Of a stretch of 64,000 bases of DNA, positions 55,952-64,000 are shown one piece after another (the stretch's first letter is position 1; every line of letters starts with the position of its first letter). Source of the stretch: Ornithinimicrobium faecis (lineage in GTDB: Bacteria; Actinomycetota; Actinomycetes; Actinomycetales; Dermatophilaceae). The DNA lies in the NCBI RefSeq assembly GCF_023923225.1, contig NZ_CP099489.1, positions 2,790,001-2,854,000 on the forward strand, written 5' to 3'. The notes below the pieces were generated by a model. That model was not told the DNA's origin, did not search any database, and was given only the letters and a program-made list of their open reading frames with translations. A program made the position numbers and the translations under genes.

Positions 55952-57043
55952 CTAGAGAAGCCTGGACAGAGCGCCCTCGGTCAGCGTCGGGCCGAGCTCC
56001 TCGAAGTCCCACTCACCAGATTCGCTGCGAGCCTGGGTGCTGCTCCAGAAGACGAACGCACCACCGTCGGTTGTGCGGGCTAGCTCGCCGTAGGAGTGGG
56101 CGTTGCCGCCGTTGTGCCACGCCAGAGGTTGATCCTCGTGCTCCGTGATGACCCACCCGTACCCGTAATGGGTGTCATCGGGTTCCTCGCGCACACGGGG
56201 CTCGAACAACTGACCCTTCGCGTTCTCGTCGAGGATGTCGTTGCCGAGGAGCGCGAGATGCCAGCGGTACATGTCCCTCGCGGTGGAAAGCAGCCCGCCG
56301 TTTCCACGCAGATTCCACCACGGCCCGTCATCTGCCCACTCATGGTCGAGGGGCGACCCTTGAGCACCACTGCCTTGGTCGTACTCGACTGCGACATCGT
56401 GCGCGGTCCAGTCGGGCAGGACGTATCCGGTGGAAGCCATCTCGGAGGGCGCGAAAAGATGCTCGGCAAGGAACTGCTCGTATCCGTCGCCAGAGGCGAT
56501 CTCGACGATCGCGGCGAGCAGGCTGTACCCGAGGTTCGAGTACGCGTAGGTGCCCGGCTCAAACTGCAACGGCGAGTCCATCGCGGCGGCGACGAGTTCG
56601 TCGCGTGTGATGGGGTCATCATCATCTCCGAGCTGATCGCCCAGCCCAGATGTGTGAGTGAGCAACTGCTGAATCGTGATGGACTGCTTGTCCTCGGGCA
56701 CTCCCTCGAGGTAGTCGCCGATCGGGTCGCTGACGTCGAGTTCCCCGAACATCTGCAGTTTCAGGACCGCCGCGGCGGTGAACTGCTTGGTCATCGACAT
56801 CACATCCACGACCGTGTCGCAGCCGAATTCAACCTCGCGGACGTCGTCCGCGAGTCCCCACCCCTCACACAGCACGAGATCGTCCCCCTGGGCAGCAGCG
56901 ATCACGCCGCGCGAACCATCCGGTGTCGTGTCCTGGACGAACGCATCGATGGTGTCCGGCCCACCAGCGCCACAGCCGGTCAGCAGTCCCAGCGACAGTG
57001 CAAGGCATAGTGCTACCCACCCCACCCGGGCTGACCCCCGCAC
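55952..57043 (-). CDS. Beta-lactamase-family serine hydrolase lipoprotein
   Basis: A 363-residue lipoprotein: lipobox LLTGC (Cys24), then a class C beta-lactamase/DD-peptidase-like fold. Catalytic elements: Ser83-Met-Thr-Lys86 (SxxK), YAYSNLGYSLL (YxN) and AWHNGGNAHSYG (HxG, taking the place of KTG). FTAAAVLKLQMFGEL and LLTHTSGL are typical of esterase-like members. Start GTG 57043 is inferred from the signal peptide; the frame is open upstream. It is set between M23 and xerC, where the conserved block normally has nothing, and is bracketed by direct repeats. Substrate unknown. Confidence 0.85.
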   Translation of the reverse strand: MRGSARVGWVALCLALSLGLLTGCGAGGPDTIDAFVQDTTPDGSRGVIAAAQGDDLVLCEGWGLADDVREVEFGCDTVVDVMSMTKQFTAAAVLKLQMFGELDVSDPIGDYLEGVPEDKQSITIQQLLTHTSGLGDQLGDDDDPITRDELVAAAMDSPLQFEPGTYAYSNLGYSLLAAIVEIASGDGYEQFLAEHLFAPSEMASTGYVLPDWTAHDVAVEYDQGSGAQGSPLDHEWADDGPWWNLRGNGGLLSTARDMYRWHLALLGNDILDENAKGQLFEPRVREEPDDTHYGYGWVITEHEDQPLAWHNGGNAHSYGELARTTDGGAFVFWSSTQARSESGEWDFEELGPTLTEGALSRLL

Positions 57044-57116
57044 AGGGTCCCGCGAAGAAGCATCCTCTCGCCTGGCATTTCCTCGACCGTATACGCGATG
57101 CCGACGCCGTGCAGTT

Positions 57117-57175
57117 GCTCCAGCGAGTTGGTCCACCCGACCACAGTGCCACGAACCCCGCGACCACGGTGGAGA
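57117..57175. repeat. Direct repeat copy B upstream of the serine-hydrolase gene
   Basis: GCTCCAGCGAGTTGGTCC, then ACCCGACCACAGTGCCAC and GAACCCCGCGACCACGGTGG, about 85 % identical to copy A but lacking the ATG. It fills part of the 203-base gap before M23. Confidence 0.8.
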
Positions 57176-57246
57176 AATATAGGGACGGGGACTCGCGCCA
57201 CTGGTTGACCGCAGCGCGGTGCCTCCCACTGCGGCGTGGGCGCCAG

Positions 57247-57894
57247 TCAATCGTGCGGGAGCAGCGTCAACTCCCACGGCTGCAGGAACAGCAGTGGGTC
57301 CAGGTAGTTGTCCTTGCCCCGGACAGCCCCCAGGTGCAGGCAGGTCCGGAGCAGGCAGTGACTCCCCACGGCACCGAGATAGCCGATCCGATCACCACCG
57401 GAGACCTGCTCCCCCTCGTCGATGCGCTCGGTCACGGGTTGGTAGGTGCTGCGAATGCCATCGGGGTGGGTGACCGAGACGATCCCGATGCCCGCGATGC
57501 TCCCGCTATAGGTGACGGTGCCGGCTGCCACGGCAAGCACTGGCGCGTAGGTGTAGCCCGCGAGGTCGACGCCTCGGTGTCCCGGCAGCCAGCGCTTCTC
57601 TGGCGGGTCGAAGAACTTGACGACCTCGCGTGGTCCAGGCAGGGGCCACTGCCAGTCAGCTCGCGGTGCCACCTCGTGCGGCCCACTCGGCGGGTCGACG
57701 TTCCCGTGTGCAGCCACTTCCTGCATCCGGGCCGCCTCCCTCGCCAGTCCCGCCACTGCACGAGAGGCGCCGGCAAAGAAGGAGGTGATGCGCGGACCGT
57801 CGCCGTCTCGTTCGGCCGGTGGTTGTTGCCCCGTGGCCACGGCGACGGGCAGCACGAGGGACAGTCCCAGCAGCCAGGCAATGAGCAGTCGCAT
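57247..57894 (-). CDS. M23-family peptidoglycan endopeptidase-like protein
   Basis: A 215-residue exported protein: signal peptide (first 23 residues), then a LytM-type domain from about 95. The first metal motif HRGVDLAG (HxxxD) is present. At the second motif the usual H-x-H is C-L-H (TCLHLGAVRG), so the general-base His is replaced by Cys, as in a recognised actinobacterial subset near rpsB; activity is therefore uncertain. The start shares one base with the dprA stop (TGATG). Confidence 0.87.
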   Translation of the reverse strand: MRLLIAWLLGLSLVLPVAVATGQQPPAERDGDGPRITSFFAGASRAVAGLAREAARMQEVAAHGNVDPPSGPHEVAPRADWQWPLPGPREVVKFFDPPEKRWLPGHRGVDLAGYTYAPVLAVAAGTVTYSGSIAGIGIVSVTHPDGIRSTYQPVTERIDEGEQVSGGDRIGYLGAVGSHCLLRTCLHLGAVRGKDNYLDPLLFLQPWELTLLPHD

Positions 57895-59003
57895 CAGGCT
57901 CTCCCCCAGCCGTCAAGACGCAGCTCAGCCATCCCCCGGCTCTGCAGGTCTCCGAGCGCACCGAGCACCTCGCGGGCCGACAGCCCGGCCTGGATAGTGA
58001 TCTCCTCGACCGTCTTGGAGCGGAAGGGCGCGAGGGTGGACCACACCAGGTGCGGCTGTGGATCCAGCTGATCCTCCGGCCTCTCCGGTCCGCGTTTGCG
58101 CGGGGCCAGGTCGGCACCACCAATCTCGCCGAGGAGATCCACCACCTCCCCCGCGTCCGTGACTAGGGTGGCGCCTTCGTCACGGACGGCCTGGTGGCAC
58201 CCGGCGGAGGCCATCGACGTCACTGGCCCCGGCACCACGGCCACCGGTCGCCCGATGGTGGCCGCGTCTCGCAGTGTGCGCAGCGACCCGGATCGAAGGG
58301 CTGCCTCCACCACCACGGTGCCCGTCGTCATGGCAGCGATCAGCCGGTTGCGTGCCAGGAACCTTGGCCGGGTCGGTGAGCTGGCCGGTGGCACCTCGCT
58401 GACCACCACGCCGACACGGGCAATCTGCTCGATCAGATCGGTGTGGGCCGGCGGATAGGGCCGGTCCACCCCGCCAGCAAGCACAGCCACGGTCGGGACT
58501 TCAGCTGCCAGTGCTGCCCGGTGGGCGGCCGCATCGATCCCGAATGCCGCACCAGAGACGATCGTGAAACCGCGCAGACCGGTGCCAGAGGCGAGCTCGG
58601 CTGCCATGTGGTTGCCATAGGGCGTGCTCGCCCGGGCTCCCACAATGGCCACGCTCCGGTCAGACACCTCACTGAGGTCGAGCGGTCCCCTCACCCACAG
58701 ACACCACGGTGGGATCTCCAGGTCGTCCAGGGCCTCAGGCCACTCGGCATCGCCTGGCACGAGCGTCCTGACTCCGAGCCGCGCACAGACCTCCCGGTCC
58801 CGCTCCAGGTCCAGGTCCGTCAATCTCGCTGTGAAGCGGTCGACTTTCACTCCGGACGGGGACAGGCCTCCCCGCGCAGCGACCTCGAACGCGTCCAGAT
58901 AGCCGAACCGCTCGATGAGGGCGACCGCGACTGAGTCGGTGGGCTCTGCGAGCCGCGCCCAGGCCATCCGTGCGGTGATCTCGTCGGTGACGCCGTGGCT
59001 CAT
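57894..59003 (-). CDS. dprA: DNA-processing protein DprA
   Basis: DprA binds incoming single-stranded DNA and loads RecA. The 369-residue protein has the Rossmann-like core: SVAIVGARASTPYGNHMA, IVSGAAFGIDAAAHRAAL, VAVLAGGVDRPYP, FLARNRLIAAMT, and SGSLRTLRDAATIGRPV, plus a C-terminal winged helix (VEEITIQAGLSAREVLGAL). It overlaps comM by four bases (ATGA) and M23 by one. Confidence 0.96.
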   Translation of the reverse strand: MSHGVTDEITARMAWARLAEPTDSVAVALIERFGYLDAFEVAARGGLSPSGVKVDRFTARLTDLDLERDREVCARLGVRTLVPGDAEWPEALDDLEIPPWCLWVRGPLDLSEVSDRSVAIVGARASTPYGNHMAAELASGTGLRGFTIVSGAAFGIDAAAHRAALAAEVPTVAVLAGGVDRPYPPAHTDLIEQIARVGVVVSEVPPASSPTRPRFLARNRLIAAMTTGTVVVEAALRSGSLRTLRDAATIGRPVAVVPGPVTSMASAGCHQAVRDEGATLVTDAGEVVDLLGEIGGADLAPRKRGPERPEDQLDPQPHLVWSTLAPFRSKTVEEITIQAGLSAREVLGALGDLQSRGMAELRLDGWGRA

Positions 59004-60535
59004 GCCGCCACCTCCGAGCTGGTGCGCAGGGCGAGCGCCATGCCCAGGTGCGTCGGCCCGGGTCGCTCAGCACCGGCCAGGTCGGCCAGGGTCCACGCGA
59101 TCCGCAGACACCGGTCATAACCACGTAAGGTCAGCTCGCCCAGATCCATCGCTCGCTCCAGCGGGCGGGTGACCGAGCGCGCCAGGCGCCAGTCGTCGCC
59201 GCGCAGCAGGCTGCCAGGAACCTCGGCGTTGACGGCCCACGGCGTGTGCGACCACCGCGCCAGTTGACGGTCCCGGGCGGCCCTGACCCGCTGGGCCACC
59301 TCGAGCGTGGACTCCCCAGGAGGACCGGCCAGGGCTCGGAGGCTGACCGGCAGCAGGCTCACCCGGACGTCGATCCGGTCCAGCAGGGGGCCACTGAGTT
59401 TGCCGAAATAGGTCCGGCGGGCCAGCGGGGTGCACTCACACCGCTCGCCCTTGCCAACGCCACGCCCGCACGGACAGGGGTTGGCAGCAGCGACCAGTTG
59501 GAAGCGGGCCGGCAACCGGGTCTGCCGGTCGGCCCGGGCGATGACAACCTCACCGCTTTCCAGTGGCTGACGCAGACCGTCAAGGACATCGCGGCGGAAC
59601 TCAGGGGTTTCATCCAGAAACAGCACGCCGCGGTGGGCGCGGGAGACCGCCCCGGGCCGCACCCGCGAACTGCCACCGCCGATCACCGCAGCCATCGACG
59701 CGCCATGGTGCGGCGCCACGAACGGCGCCCTCGCCACCAGCGACCGGTGGTCATCCAGCACCCCGAGGACCGAGTGGACCGCCGTGACCTCGAGGGCCTC
59801 GGAGCGCGCCAGCTCGGGCAACAGTCCCGGCAGTCGCTCCGCGAGCATCGTCTTGCCCGCGCCCGGCGCTCCGACCATCAGCATGTGGTGGCGGCCGGCG
59901 GCCGCCACCTCCAGGGCGGCCCTGGCCTCGGGCTGTCCCACGACGTCCGCGAGGTCAGGGATGTGCTCGTCGGGCTCTGGGTCCGGTGCAGTGGTGGCCG
60001 GTGCGGGGACGGCACCGGTGTGCGCAGCGAGGTGCAGGTCGATCAGTTCGCGCAGCGAGGCCACCCCGAAGACCCGGACCCCGGGCACGAGGGCTGCCTC
60101 ACTGATGTTGCCGCTCGGCACGATGACGGTCTTCATCCCTGCCGCGGCTGCTGCGACGACCATCGGGAGCACCCCGGCGACAGGCCGCACGGCCCCGTCC
60201 AGACCCAACTCACCGATGTGCACCACGGTCTGCGCCACAGCCTGGGGCAGGACCTCGATCGCGACCAGTTGGGCAACCGCGATGCCGACATCAAAGCCAC
60301 TGCCGGTCTTGGGCAACCAGGCCGGAGTCAGGTTGATGGTCCAGCGCCGTTGGGGAATCGTCAGGCCACAGTCCTCCACCGCGGCCCGGATCCTGTTGGG
60401 CGCACGCGAGCAGGCCGCATCCGGCAGACCGCTCATCGTCATCGCCGGGAGCCCCTGCGCCATGTGCGCCTCGACCTCCACGAGGCGGCCCTCGACCCCG
60501 CTGAGGGCGACGGCGTGGGTCCGCCCGAGCCCCAT
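59000..60535 (-). CDS. comM: YifB-family Mg-chelatase-like AAA+ ATPase (ComM)
   Basis: A 511-residue helicase-like ATPase involved in branch migration during natural transformation. N-terminal LON-like domain (GLGRTHAVALSGVEGRLVEV), Walker A in MLMVGAPGAGKTMLAERLPG, Walker B in GVLFLDETPEF, and a zinc-finger-like C-x-C-x7-C-E-C (NPCPCGRGVGKGERCEC). It begins where yraN ends (shared base) and overlaps dprA. Confidence 0.94.
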   Translation of the reverse strand: MGLGRTHAVALSGVEGRLVEVEAHMAQGLPAMTMSGLPDAACSRAPNRIRAAVEDCGLTIPQRRWTINLTPAWLPKTGSGFDVGIAVAQLVAIEVLPQAVAQTVVHIGELGLDGAVRPVAGVLPMVVAAAAAGMKTVIVPSGNISEAALVPGVRVFGVASLRELIDLHLAAHTGAVPAPATTAPDPEPDEHIPDLADVVGQPEARAALEVAAAGRHHMLMVGAPGAGKTMLAERLPGLLPELARSEALEVTAVHSVLGVLDDHRSLVARAPFVAPHHGASMAAVIGGGSSRVRPGAVSRAHRGVLFLDETPEFRRDVLDGLRQPLESGEVVIARADRQTRLPARFQLVAAANPCPCGRGVGKGERCECTPLARRTYFGKLSGPLLDRIDVRVSLLPVSLRALAGPPGESTLEVAQRVRAARDRQLARWSHTPWAVNAEVPGSLLRGDDWRLARSVTRPLERAMDLGELTLRGYDRCLRIAWTLADLAGAERPGPTHLGMALALRTSSEVAA

Positions 60536-60903
60536 CAGGCCACCCCGACCAGGTGCTCGATCTGCGCCGGAGCGCTGGGAGGGCTCAGGACACCGATAAC
60601 GTCGATGCGCACCTCGTCGGCGTGCTGGTCGTGGGCCCGCAGCCAGCTGATGGCCAGTCTGCGCAGGCGGGCCGCCTTGGCCGGGGTCACCGCCTCGACG
60701 GGGCTCCCGAAGGCCGTTGAACGACGAGTTTTCACCTCACAGAACACGAGGCTGGCGCCGTCGCGCGCCACGATGTCCAGCTCCCCCTGGTCGCACCGCC
60801 AGTTGCGGTCGATCAGCTCATAACCCAGGTCGGTCAGGAACTCGCAGGCCAGGTCTTCGCCATAGGCCCCGATCGCACTCGCGACCCGATGAGACATCCC
60901 CAT
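60535..60903 (-). CDS. YraN/UPF0102 family nuclease-like protein
   Basis: A 122-residue protein with a PD-(D/E)xK fold: Asp/Glu in CDQGELDIVARD and Glu-x-Lys in LVFCEVKTRRS. ATG 60903 is used because GGAGG is eight bases upstream; the frame extends further without such a signal. It precedes comM, the standard neighbour, and may act in DNA processing; biochemical role is not settled. Confidence 0.93.
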   Translation of the reverse strand: MGMSHRVASAIGAYGEDLACEFLTDLGYELIDRNWRCDQGELDIVARDGASLVFCEVKTRRSTAFGSPVEAVTPAKAARLRRLAISWLRAHDQHADEVRIDVIGVLSPPSAPAQIEHLVGVA

Positions 60904-61055
60904 CTGCACCACCTCCGCGACCACCGTCGCCTCGTGGGCGGGCGGCCGGAAGGTCGACGGTCGGACCTGTGGATGGTGACCACGTCACGCGCACCCTGGG
61001 GAGGAGCGAGCGCCCAGACGCTCCCGGCCTGGCTCCGGCGATCGCACCACCGCGG

Positions 61056-61114
61056 CACGTGGATGCATCCTTCACGCGACACGCTGGGCGGCCTGTGAAG
61101 GTTCCATGCACCTG
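61056..61114. repeat. Dispersed inverted-repeat element, copy 3
   Basis: ATCCTTCACG on the left and TGTGAAGGTTCCATGCACCTG (TGTGAAGG plus TTCCATGCACCTG) on the right with a central CGACACGCTGGGCGGCC. The most degenerate copy. It lies in the 305-base gap 60904-61208, which also holds the nine-base tandem repeats. Confidence 0.8.
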
Positions 61115-61122
61115 CACCCTCA

Positions 61123-61167
61123 GGTGGTGCGGGTGGTGCGGGTGGTGCGGGTGGTGCGGGTGGTGCA
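61123..61167. repeat. Nine-base tandem repeat, five units
   Basis: GGTGGTGCG four times followed by GGTGGTGCA (61123-61167). It is non-coding, 41 bases beyond the DUF2469 stop. More loosely related GGTGGTGC copies follow to 61210. Confidence 0.9.
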
Positions 61168-61208
61168 GTTGGGCGGGTGGTGCCGGTGCTGAGGTGGGCA
61201 GGTGGTGC

Positions 61209-61529
61209 TCAGGAGTTGCGGTCCAACTTCGTCAGATCGAGGTCTGACTTGGCAATCTCCTCGACGTTGACATCCTTGAACGTGATGACCCGGACGGTCT
61301 TGACGAACCGGGCGGGCCGATAGACGTCCCACACCCAGGCATCGGTCATCGTCACCTCAAACCACGTCTCACCGTCGCCGGTGCGCACCTGGACATCGAC
61401 CTCGTTGGCCAGATAGAAGCGCCGCTCGGTCTCCACGACGTGGCTGAACAGACTCACCACATCGCGATACTCCCGATAGAGCTGCAGCTCCATGTCGGTC
61501 TCATACTTCTCGAGGTCCTCGGCGCTCAT
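61209..61529 (-). CDS. DUF2469 family protein
   Basis: A 106-residue acidic protein of unknown function, nearly universal in actinobacteria between rnhB and yraN. Family phrases: [20 protein letters not shown] and [18 protein letters not shown], ending [18 protein letters not shown]. Start ATG 61529 overlaps the rnhB stop by four bases. Confidence 0.94.
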   Translation of the reverse strand: MSAEDLEKYETDMELQLYREYRDVVSLFSHVVETERRFYLANEVDVQVRTGDGETWFEVTMTDAWVWDVYRPARFVKTVRVITFKDVNVEEIAKSDLDLTKLDRNS

Positions 61530-62290
61530 GCTGGGTTCATCTCCCTCGCCTCGTGCGGAACGGTCATGTCCCGGTCGCTGGTGTTGGTGCCGGTGATGTT
61601 CCACGACCGGCGGTGGTGGGCACACGGCCCCAGGGTGCGCAGCGCCTCCTGGTGCTCGGGCGCGGCATAGCCCTTGTTCAACTGCCAGGAGTATGCCGGG
61701 TGCTCGGGGGCGATGGCGATCATGTGGTCGTCGCGGGTCACCTTGGCCAGGACACTGGCGGCAGCAACCGACGAGCAGGTCAGGTCGGCCTTGATCAGGG
61801 TCCGGACGGGCACCTGGGGCGGGGCGGCCGGGTCGGCCAGCGCCAGCAGGCCATCCCGGGCGGGATCGGTCAACCAGTCATGGTTGCCGTCCAGCACGAC
61901 CAGATCTGGTGCCACCTCCAGCTGGGCCAGTGCCCGCTGGCCGGCCAGGCGCAGCGCCGACATGATGCCGATGGCGTCGATCTCCTCGGGCCAGGCGTGA
62001 CCGACACCCCAGTCCAGCGCCCAGGCGCGGATCCTCGGTGCCAGTCGCTCACGCACCTGCTGGGAGAGCAGTTTGGAGTCTTTGACCCCCTGCGGGGCAC
62101 TGCGGATCGTCGCGTCGATCGCGACGACACCCACGGAGACCGGTCCGGCCAGAGCTCCCCGGCCGACCTCGTCCATGCCGACCAGGACCGAGTGGCCCTC
62201 GCGGAGCAGTGCACGCTCCAGGCGCAGGCTCGGGCGGGTGCTGCGCGGCGTGGTCCGCCGGCGCGTGCCTGCTCGAACGCCCTGGGTCAC
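61526..62290 (-). CDS. rnhB: Ribonuclease HII
   Basis: RNase HII nicks RNA in RNA-DNA hybrids. The 254-residue protein has the active-site start [16 protein letters not shown] (Asp, Glu), [23 protein letters not shown] (Asp) and [19 protein letters not shown] with Asp and Lys of the DEDD site. GTG 62290 overlaps the lepB stop (GTGA). Confidence 0.96.
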   Translation of the reverse strand: MTQGVRAGTRRRTTPRSTRPSLRLERALLREGHSVLVGMDEVGRGALAGPVSVGVVAIDATIRSAPQGVKDSKLLSQQVRERLAPRIRAWALDWGVGHAWPEEIDAIGIMSALRLAGQRALAQLEVAPDLVVLDGNHDWLTDPARDGLLALADPAAPPQVPVRTLIKADLTCSSVAAASVLAKVTRDDHMIAIAPEHPAYSWQLNKGYAAPEHQEALRTLGPCAHHRRSWNITGTNTSDRDMTVPHEAREMNPA

Positions 62291-63204
62291 TGCCCCTCCG
62301 CCACGGGCTCGGGGACCGACCCGAAGGCGTCCTGCGGGTTGCTGAACCAGTCAAACCGGTCCAGTGGCCAGATCAGCACGAAGGCCTGCCCGACGACTCG
62401 GTCTGCCGGGATCGACCCTGCGGTGCCGGTGCCATCGTCGTGGGCACGGGAGTCGCGAGAGTAGGAACGGTGGTCGCCCATCATCCAGTAGTGATCCTCC
62501 GGCACGGTGATGTCGAAGTTCTCCAGGCTGGGCTCGTCGCCCTCGAACAGATAGGTCTCGTTCAACGGCTCGTCGTTGACGGTGAGCCGGCCCTGGTCGT
62601 CACAGCACACGATGTGGTCACCACCGACGCCGATCACCCGCTTGATCAGGTGATGGCTCTCGCCCTCGGGGGCCACTCCCACGAACTTGGCGGCCTCCAT
62701 CAGCGGCCCGAGGATCGGCCCACGATCCACCTCGTCGGTCGGGGGCAACCAGCCGCCCGGGTCCTCGAAGACGATCACGTCGCCCCGCTCCACGGACATC
62801 GGACCGGCCTGGATCTTGCTGACCAGCACGCGGTCGCCATAGACCAGGGTCGTCTCCATGGATCCCGAGGGGATCCAGAAGGCCTGCACCAGGAAGGTCT
62901 TGATCAGGAACGAGATGATCAGGGCCGTCACGCCGATGATGAGCACCTCGCGCACGAAGTGCAGCACTGGGTTGCGCGGTTTGCGGCCGAGGGCGCTCGA
63001 GCGCTCGCGACCGGGGGCCACCGCTGTCGCACCTGCCGCTGTCGCACCTCCCTCTGTGGGACCGTCCGAGGCCGCGCTTGCCGACGTGGCGCCGCCCGCC
63101 GTCTCATCCACGCGAGCCGCGGTCGTGTTCGTGCTGTCCACCGTGCTACCCGGATCGGTCGGGGGTCCCCCCACACTCTCCTCGGATCGCGGGTCTTGCG
63201 TCAC
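62287..63204 (-). CDS. lepB: Signal peptidase I
   Basis: LepB cuts signal peptides at the outer face of the membrane. The 305-residue protein has a cytoplasmic Ala/Thr/Gly-rich tail (about 70 residues), one transmembrane segment ([20 protein letters not shown]), catalytic Ser in [10 protein letters not shown] and Lys in [13 protein letters not shown], and box [15 protein letters not shown] 63204 is used since AAAAGGA lies eight bases upstream. The tail is longer than in E. coli and lacks a second helix. Confidence 0.95.
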   Translation of the reverse strand: MTQDPRSEESVGGPPTDPGSTVDSTNTTAARVDETAGGATSASAASDGPTEGGATAAGATAVAPGRERSSALGRKPRNPVLHFVREVLIIGVTALIISFLIKTFLVQAFWIPSGSMETTLVYGDRVLVSKIQAGPMSVERGDVIVFEDPGGWLPPTDEVDRGPILGPLMEAAKFVGVAPEGESHHLIKRVIGVGGDHIVCCDDQGRLTVNDEPLNETYLFEGDEPSLENFDITVPEDHYWMMGDHRSYSRDSRAHDDGTGTAGSIPADRVVGQAFVLIWPLDRFDWFSNPQDAFGSVPEPVAEGQ

Positions 63205-63353
63205 GGGTGAAGTCCTTTTCTGCCAGTGGTCGGTCGGGTGTTGCGCTGCACCGACACTAGTACGCCTCACTGGGTGTCAACGTTCCCCCCACGCCGCCGG
63301 TGCCGCAAGCGGTCCGTCCAGCCGCTCGCGCGTCAGCGGCGGGGACAAACGCA

Positions 63354-63387
63354 CGCCGCCCCGGGCCAGACGGCTCGGGGCGGCGTT
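63354..63387 (-). terminator. Terminator after rplS
   Basis: ACGCCGCCCCG (63354-63364) pairs with CGGGGCGGCGT (63377-63387); GGCC/GGCT inside extend it. It begins 26 bases after the rplS stop, between rplS and lepB. Confidence 0.8.
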
Positions 63388-63412
63388 GTGCAGAAGTGTC
63401 TCGTGACGCGCC

Positions 63413-63772
63413 TCAGGAGGTCGGAGCGTTCTCGCGCTTCTCCTTGATCTTGGCAGCCTTGCCGCGCAGCTCGCGCAGGTAGTAGAGCTTGGCGCGACGG
63501 ACGTCACCGCGGGAGGCAACCTCCACCTTCTCGACGTTCGGGGAGTGCAGCGGGAAGGTGCGCTCGACACCGACGCCGAAGCTGATCTTGCGCACGGTGT
63601 AGGTCTCACCGATGCCACCACCGTGACGACGGATGACGACGCCCTGGAAGATCTGGATACGCGAGCGCGAGCCCTCGATGACCTTCACGTGAACCTTGAT
63701 GTTGTCGCCGGCGCGGAAGTCCGGGATGTCGTCGCGCAGGCTGGCTGCGTCAACGTCGTCGAGCTTGTGCAT
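63413..63772 (-). CDS. rplS: 50S ribosomal protein L19
   Basis: L19 sits at the 30S-50S interface. The 119-residue protein has [40 protein letters not shown] and [20 protein letters not shown], the full family core. ATG 63772 is used; an upstream in-frame start has no support. It precedes lepB on the minus strand. Confidence 0.97.
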   Translation of the reverse strand: MHKLDDVDAASLRDDIPDFRAGDNIKVHVKVIEGSRSRIQIFQGVVIRRHGGGIGETYTVRKISFGVGVERTFPLHSPNVEKVEVASRGDVRRAKLYYLRELRGKAAKIKEKRENAPTS

Positions 63773-64000
63773 GATCAGTTCGCTTTCTCGTCGGTGCCAC
63801 AGGTCACCCACGGCGGTGTGCCGTCACGGTGGACGGGCGTTGGTCAAGGGGTGTGTCAGCCCGTCCTGATCGCACTCTTCCCCCTGTGGCAGGGGCACGA
63901 TGTCGTCGTCCGGGCGGACGCAAGGGTCAAGTTTGCCACAGCGGTGGCCCCTGGGGCCAATCCGGGAGGTGACGATGCCGCACCCCCGACCCACGGCATA
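63773..64000 (-). promoter_or_regulatory. rplS upstream region with hairpins (window end)
   Basis: No gene is recognised. It holds two short stem-loops: CCCCTG-TGG-CAGGGG (63881-63895) and TGGCCCCTGGGGCCA (63945-63959). On the minus strand a TTGACC hexamer occurs twice, candidate -35 elements. It probably contains the rplS leader and promoter and the end of trmD beyond the edge. Confidence 0.4.

Noticed and set aside
61123..61167. Possible small repeat protein (Thr-Arg repeats)
   Set aside because: No start, ribosome binding site or conserved frame; a simple tandem repeat.

Overview
The window is a stretch of high-GC (roughly 70 %) chromosome from an actinobacterium. The gene order rplS-lepB-rnhB-DUF2469-yraN-comM-dprA-xerC-rpsB-tsf-pyrH-frr-cdsA-rlmN-dxr-rseP-ispG-GNAT-proS-rimP, nearly all on the minus strand, is the conserved actinobacterial translation, cell-envelope and isoprenoid block. 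Lipoproteins with LAGC/LSAC-type lipoboxes, Tat-like signals, WXG100-like proteins and many TAnnnT boxes 6-8 bases before start codons fit this. A member of the Intrasporangiaceae/Ornithinimicrobium group is my best guess; it is not proven by the window. No rRNA, tRNA or CRISPR array was seen.

Layout. 1-4413: rimP (cut by the left edge), a DUF4439 lipoprotein, an APH-type kinase, a DUF1206 membrane protein and a protein-kinase-like protein. 4532-6707: an mraY gene outside any dcw cluster, then an Xre/excisionase-type antitoxin and PIN-domain toxin. 6841-13107: a YyaL-type thioredoxin-domain protein, a CapA-type lipoprotein and a large secreted choice-of-anchor-I protein with cell-wall-binding repeats. 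13206-16527: TSUP permease, HAD phosphatase, proS. 16663-25544: esterase, branched-chain-amino-acid-type ABC importer (livF, fused livMG, livH, livK), an IS5-family element, an FMN-dependent alpha-hydroxy-acid oxidase and a GNAT protein. 25660-29900: glpD-glpF-glpK. 30081-32670: a marR/PQQ-dehydrogenase divergent pair and a uridine-kinase-like protein. 32674-36504: ispG, rseP, dxr. 36562-45211: M20 amidohydrolase, a divergent pair of citrate synthase genes (one fused to a DNA-binding domain), a three-gene type VII-secretion-like substrate module, a TupA-like ATP-grasp protein and a LOG protein. 45513-54711: rlmN, MFS exporter, cdsA, frr, pyrH, CPBP protease, tsf, rpsB and an aminotransferase. 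54890-63772: xerC, a beta-lactamase-fold lipoprotein, M23 peptidase, dprA, comM, yraN, DUF2469, rnhB, lepB, rplS.

How it works together. The backbone supplies ribosome components and maturation (RimP, S2, EF-Ts, RRF, L19, RlmN), the MEP isoprenoid pathway (Dxr, IspG), membrane and envelope steps (CdsA, RseP, LepB) and DNA uptake or maintenance (DprA, ComM, XerC, RNase HII). Accessory metabolic cassettes have been set into it: glycerol catabolism, an importer with a hydroxy-acid oxidase, sugar dehydrogenase, and citrate synthases.

Most notable observations: (1) a dispersed family of about 60-base inverted repeats with three copies; (2) an IS5-type insertion, with a TTAG target duplication, that falls exactly between the stop codon of the hydroxy-acid oxidase and the ribosome binding site of livK and so splits what looks like a former operon; (3) a citrate synthase fused to a helix-turn-helix and divergent from a second citrate synthase over a palindrome-rich control region; (4) a compact WXG100-like, WXG-effector and EspG-like module without secretion machinery; (5) an orphan mraY beside a kinase-like gene; (6) a PIN toxin with a C-terminal Cys/His zinc-knuckle-like tail; (7) a serine-hydrolase gene bracketed by a duplicated copy of the xerC start region.
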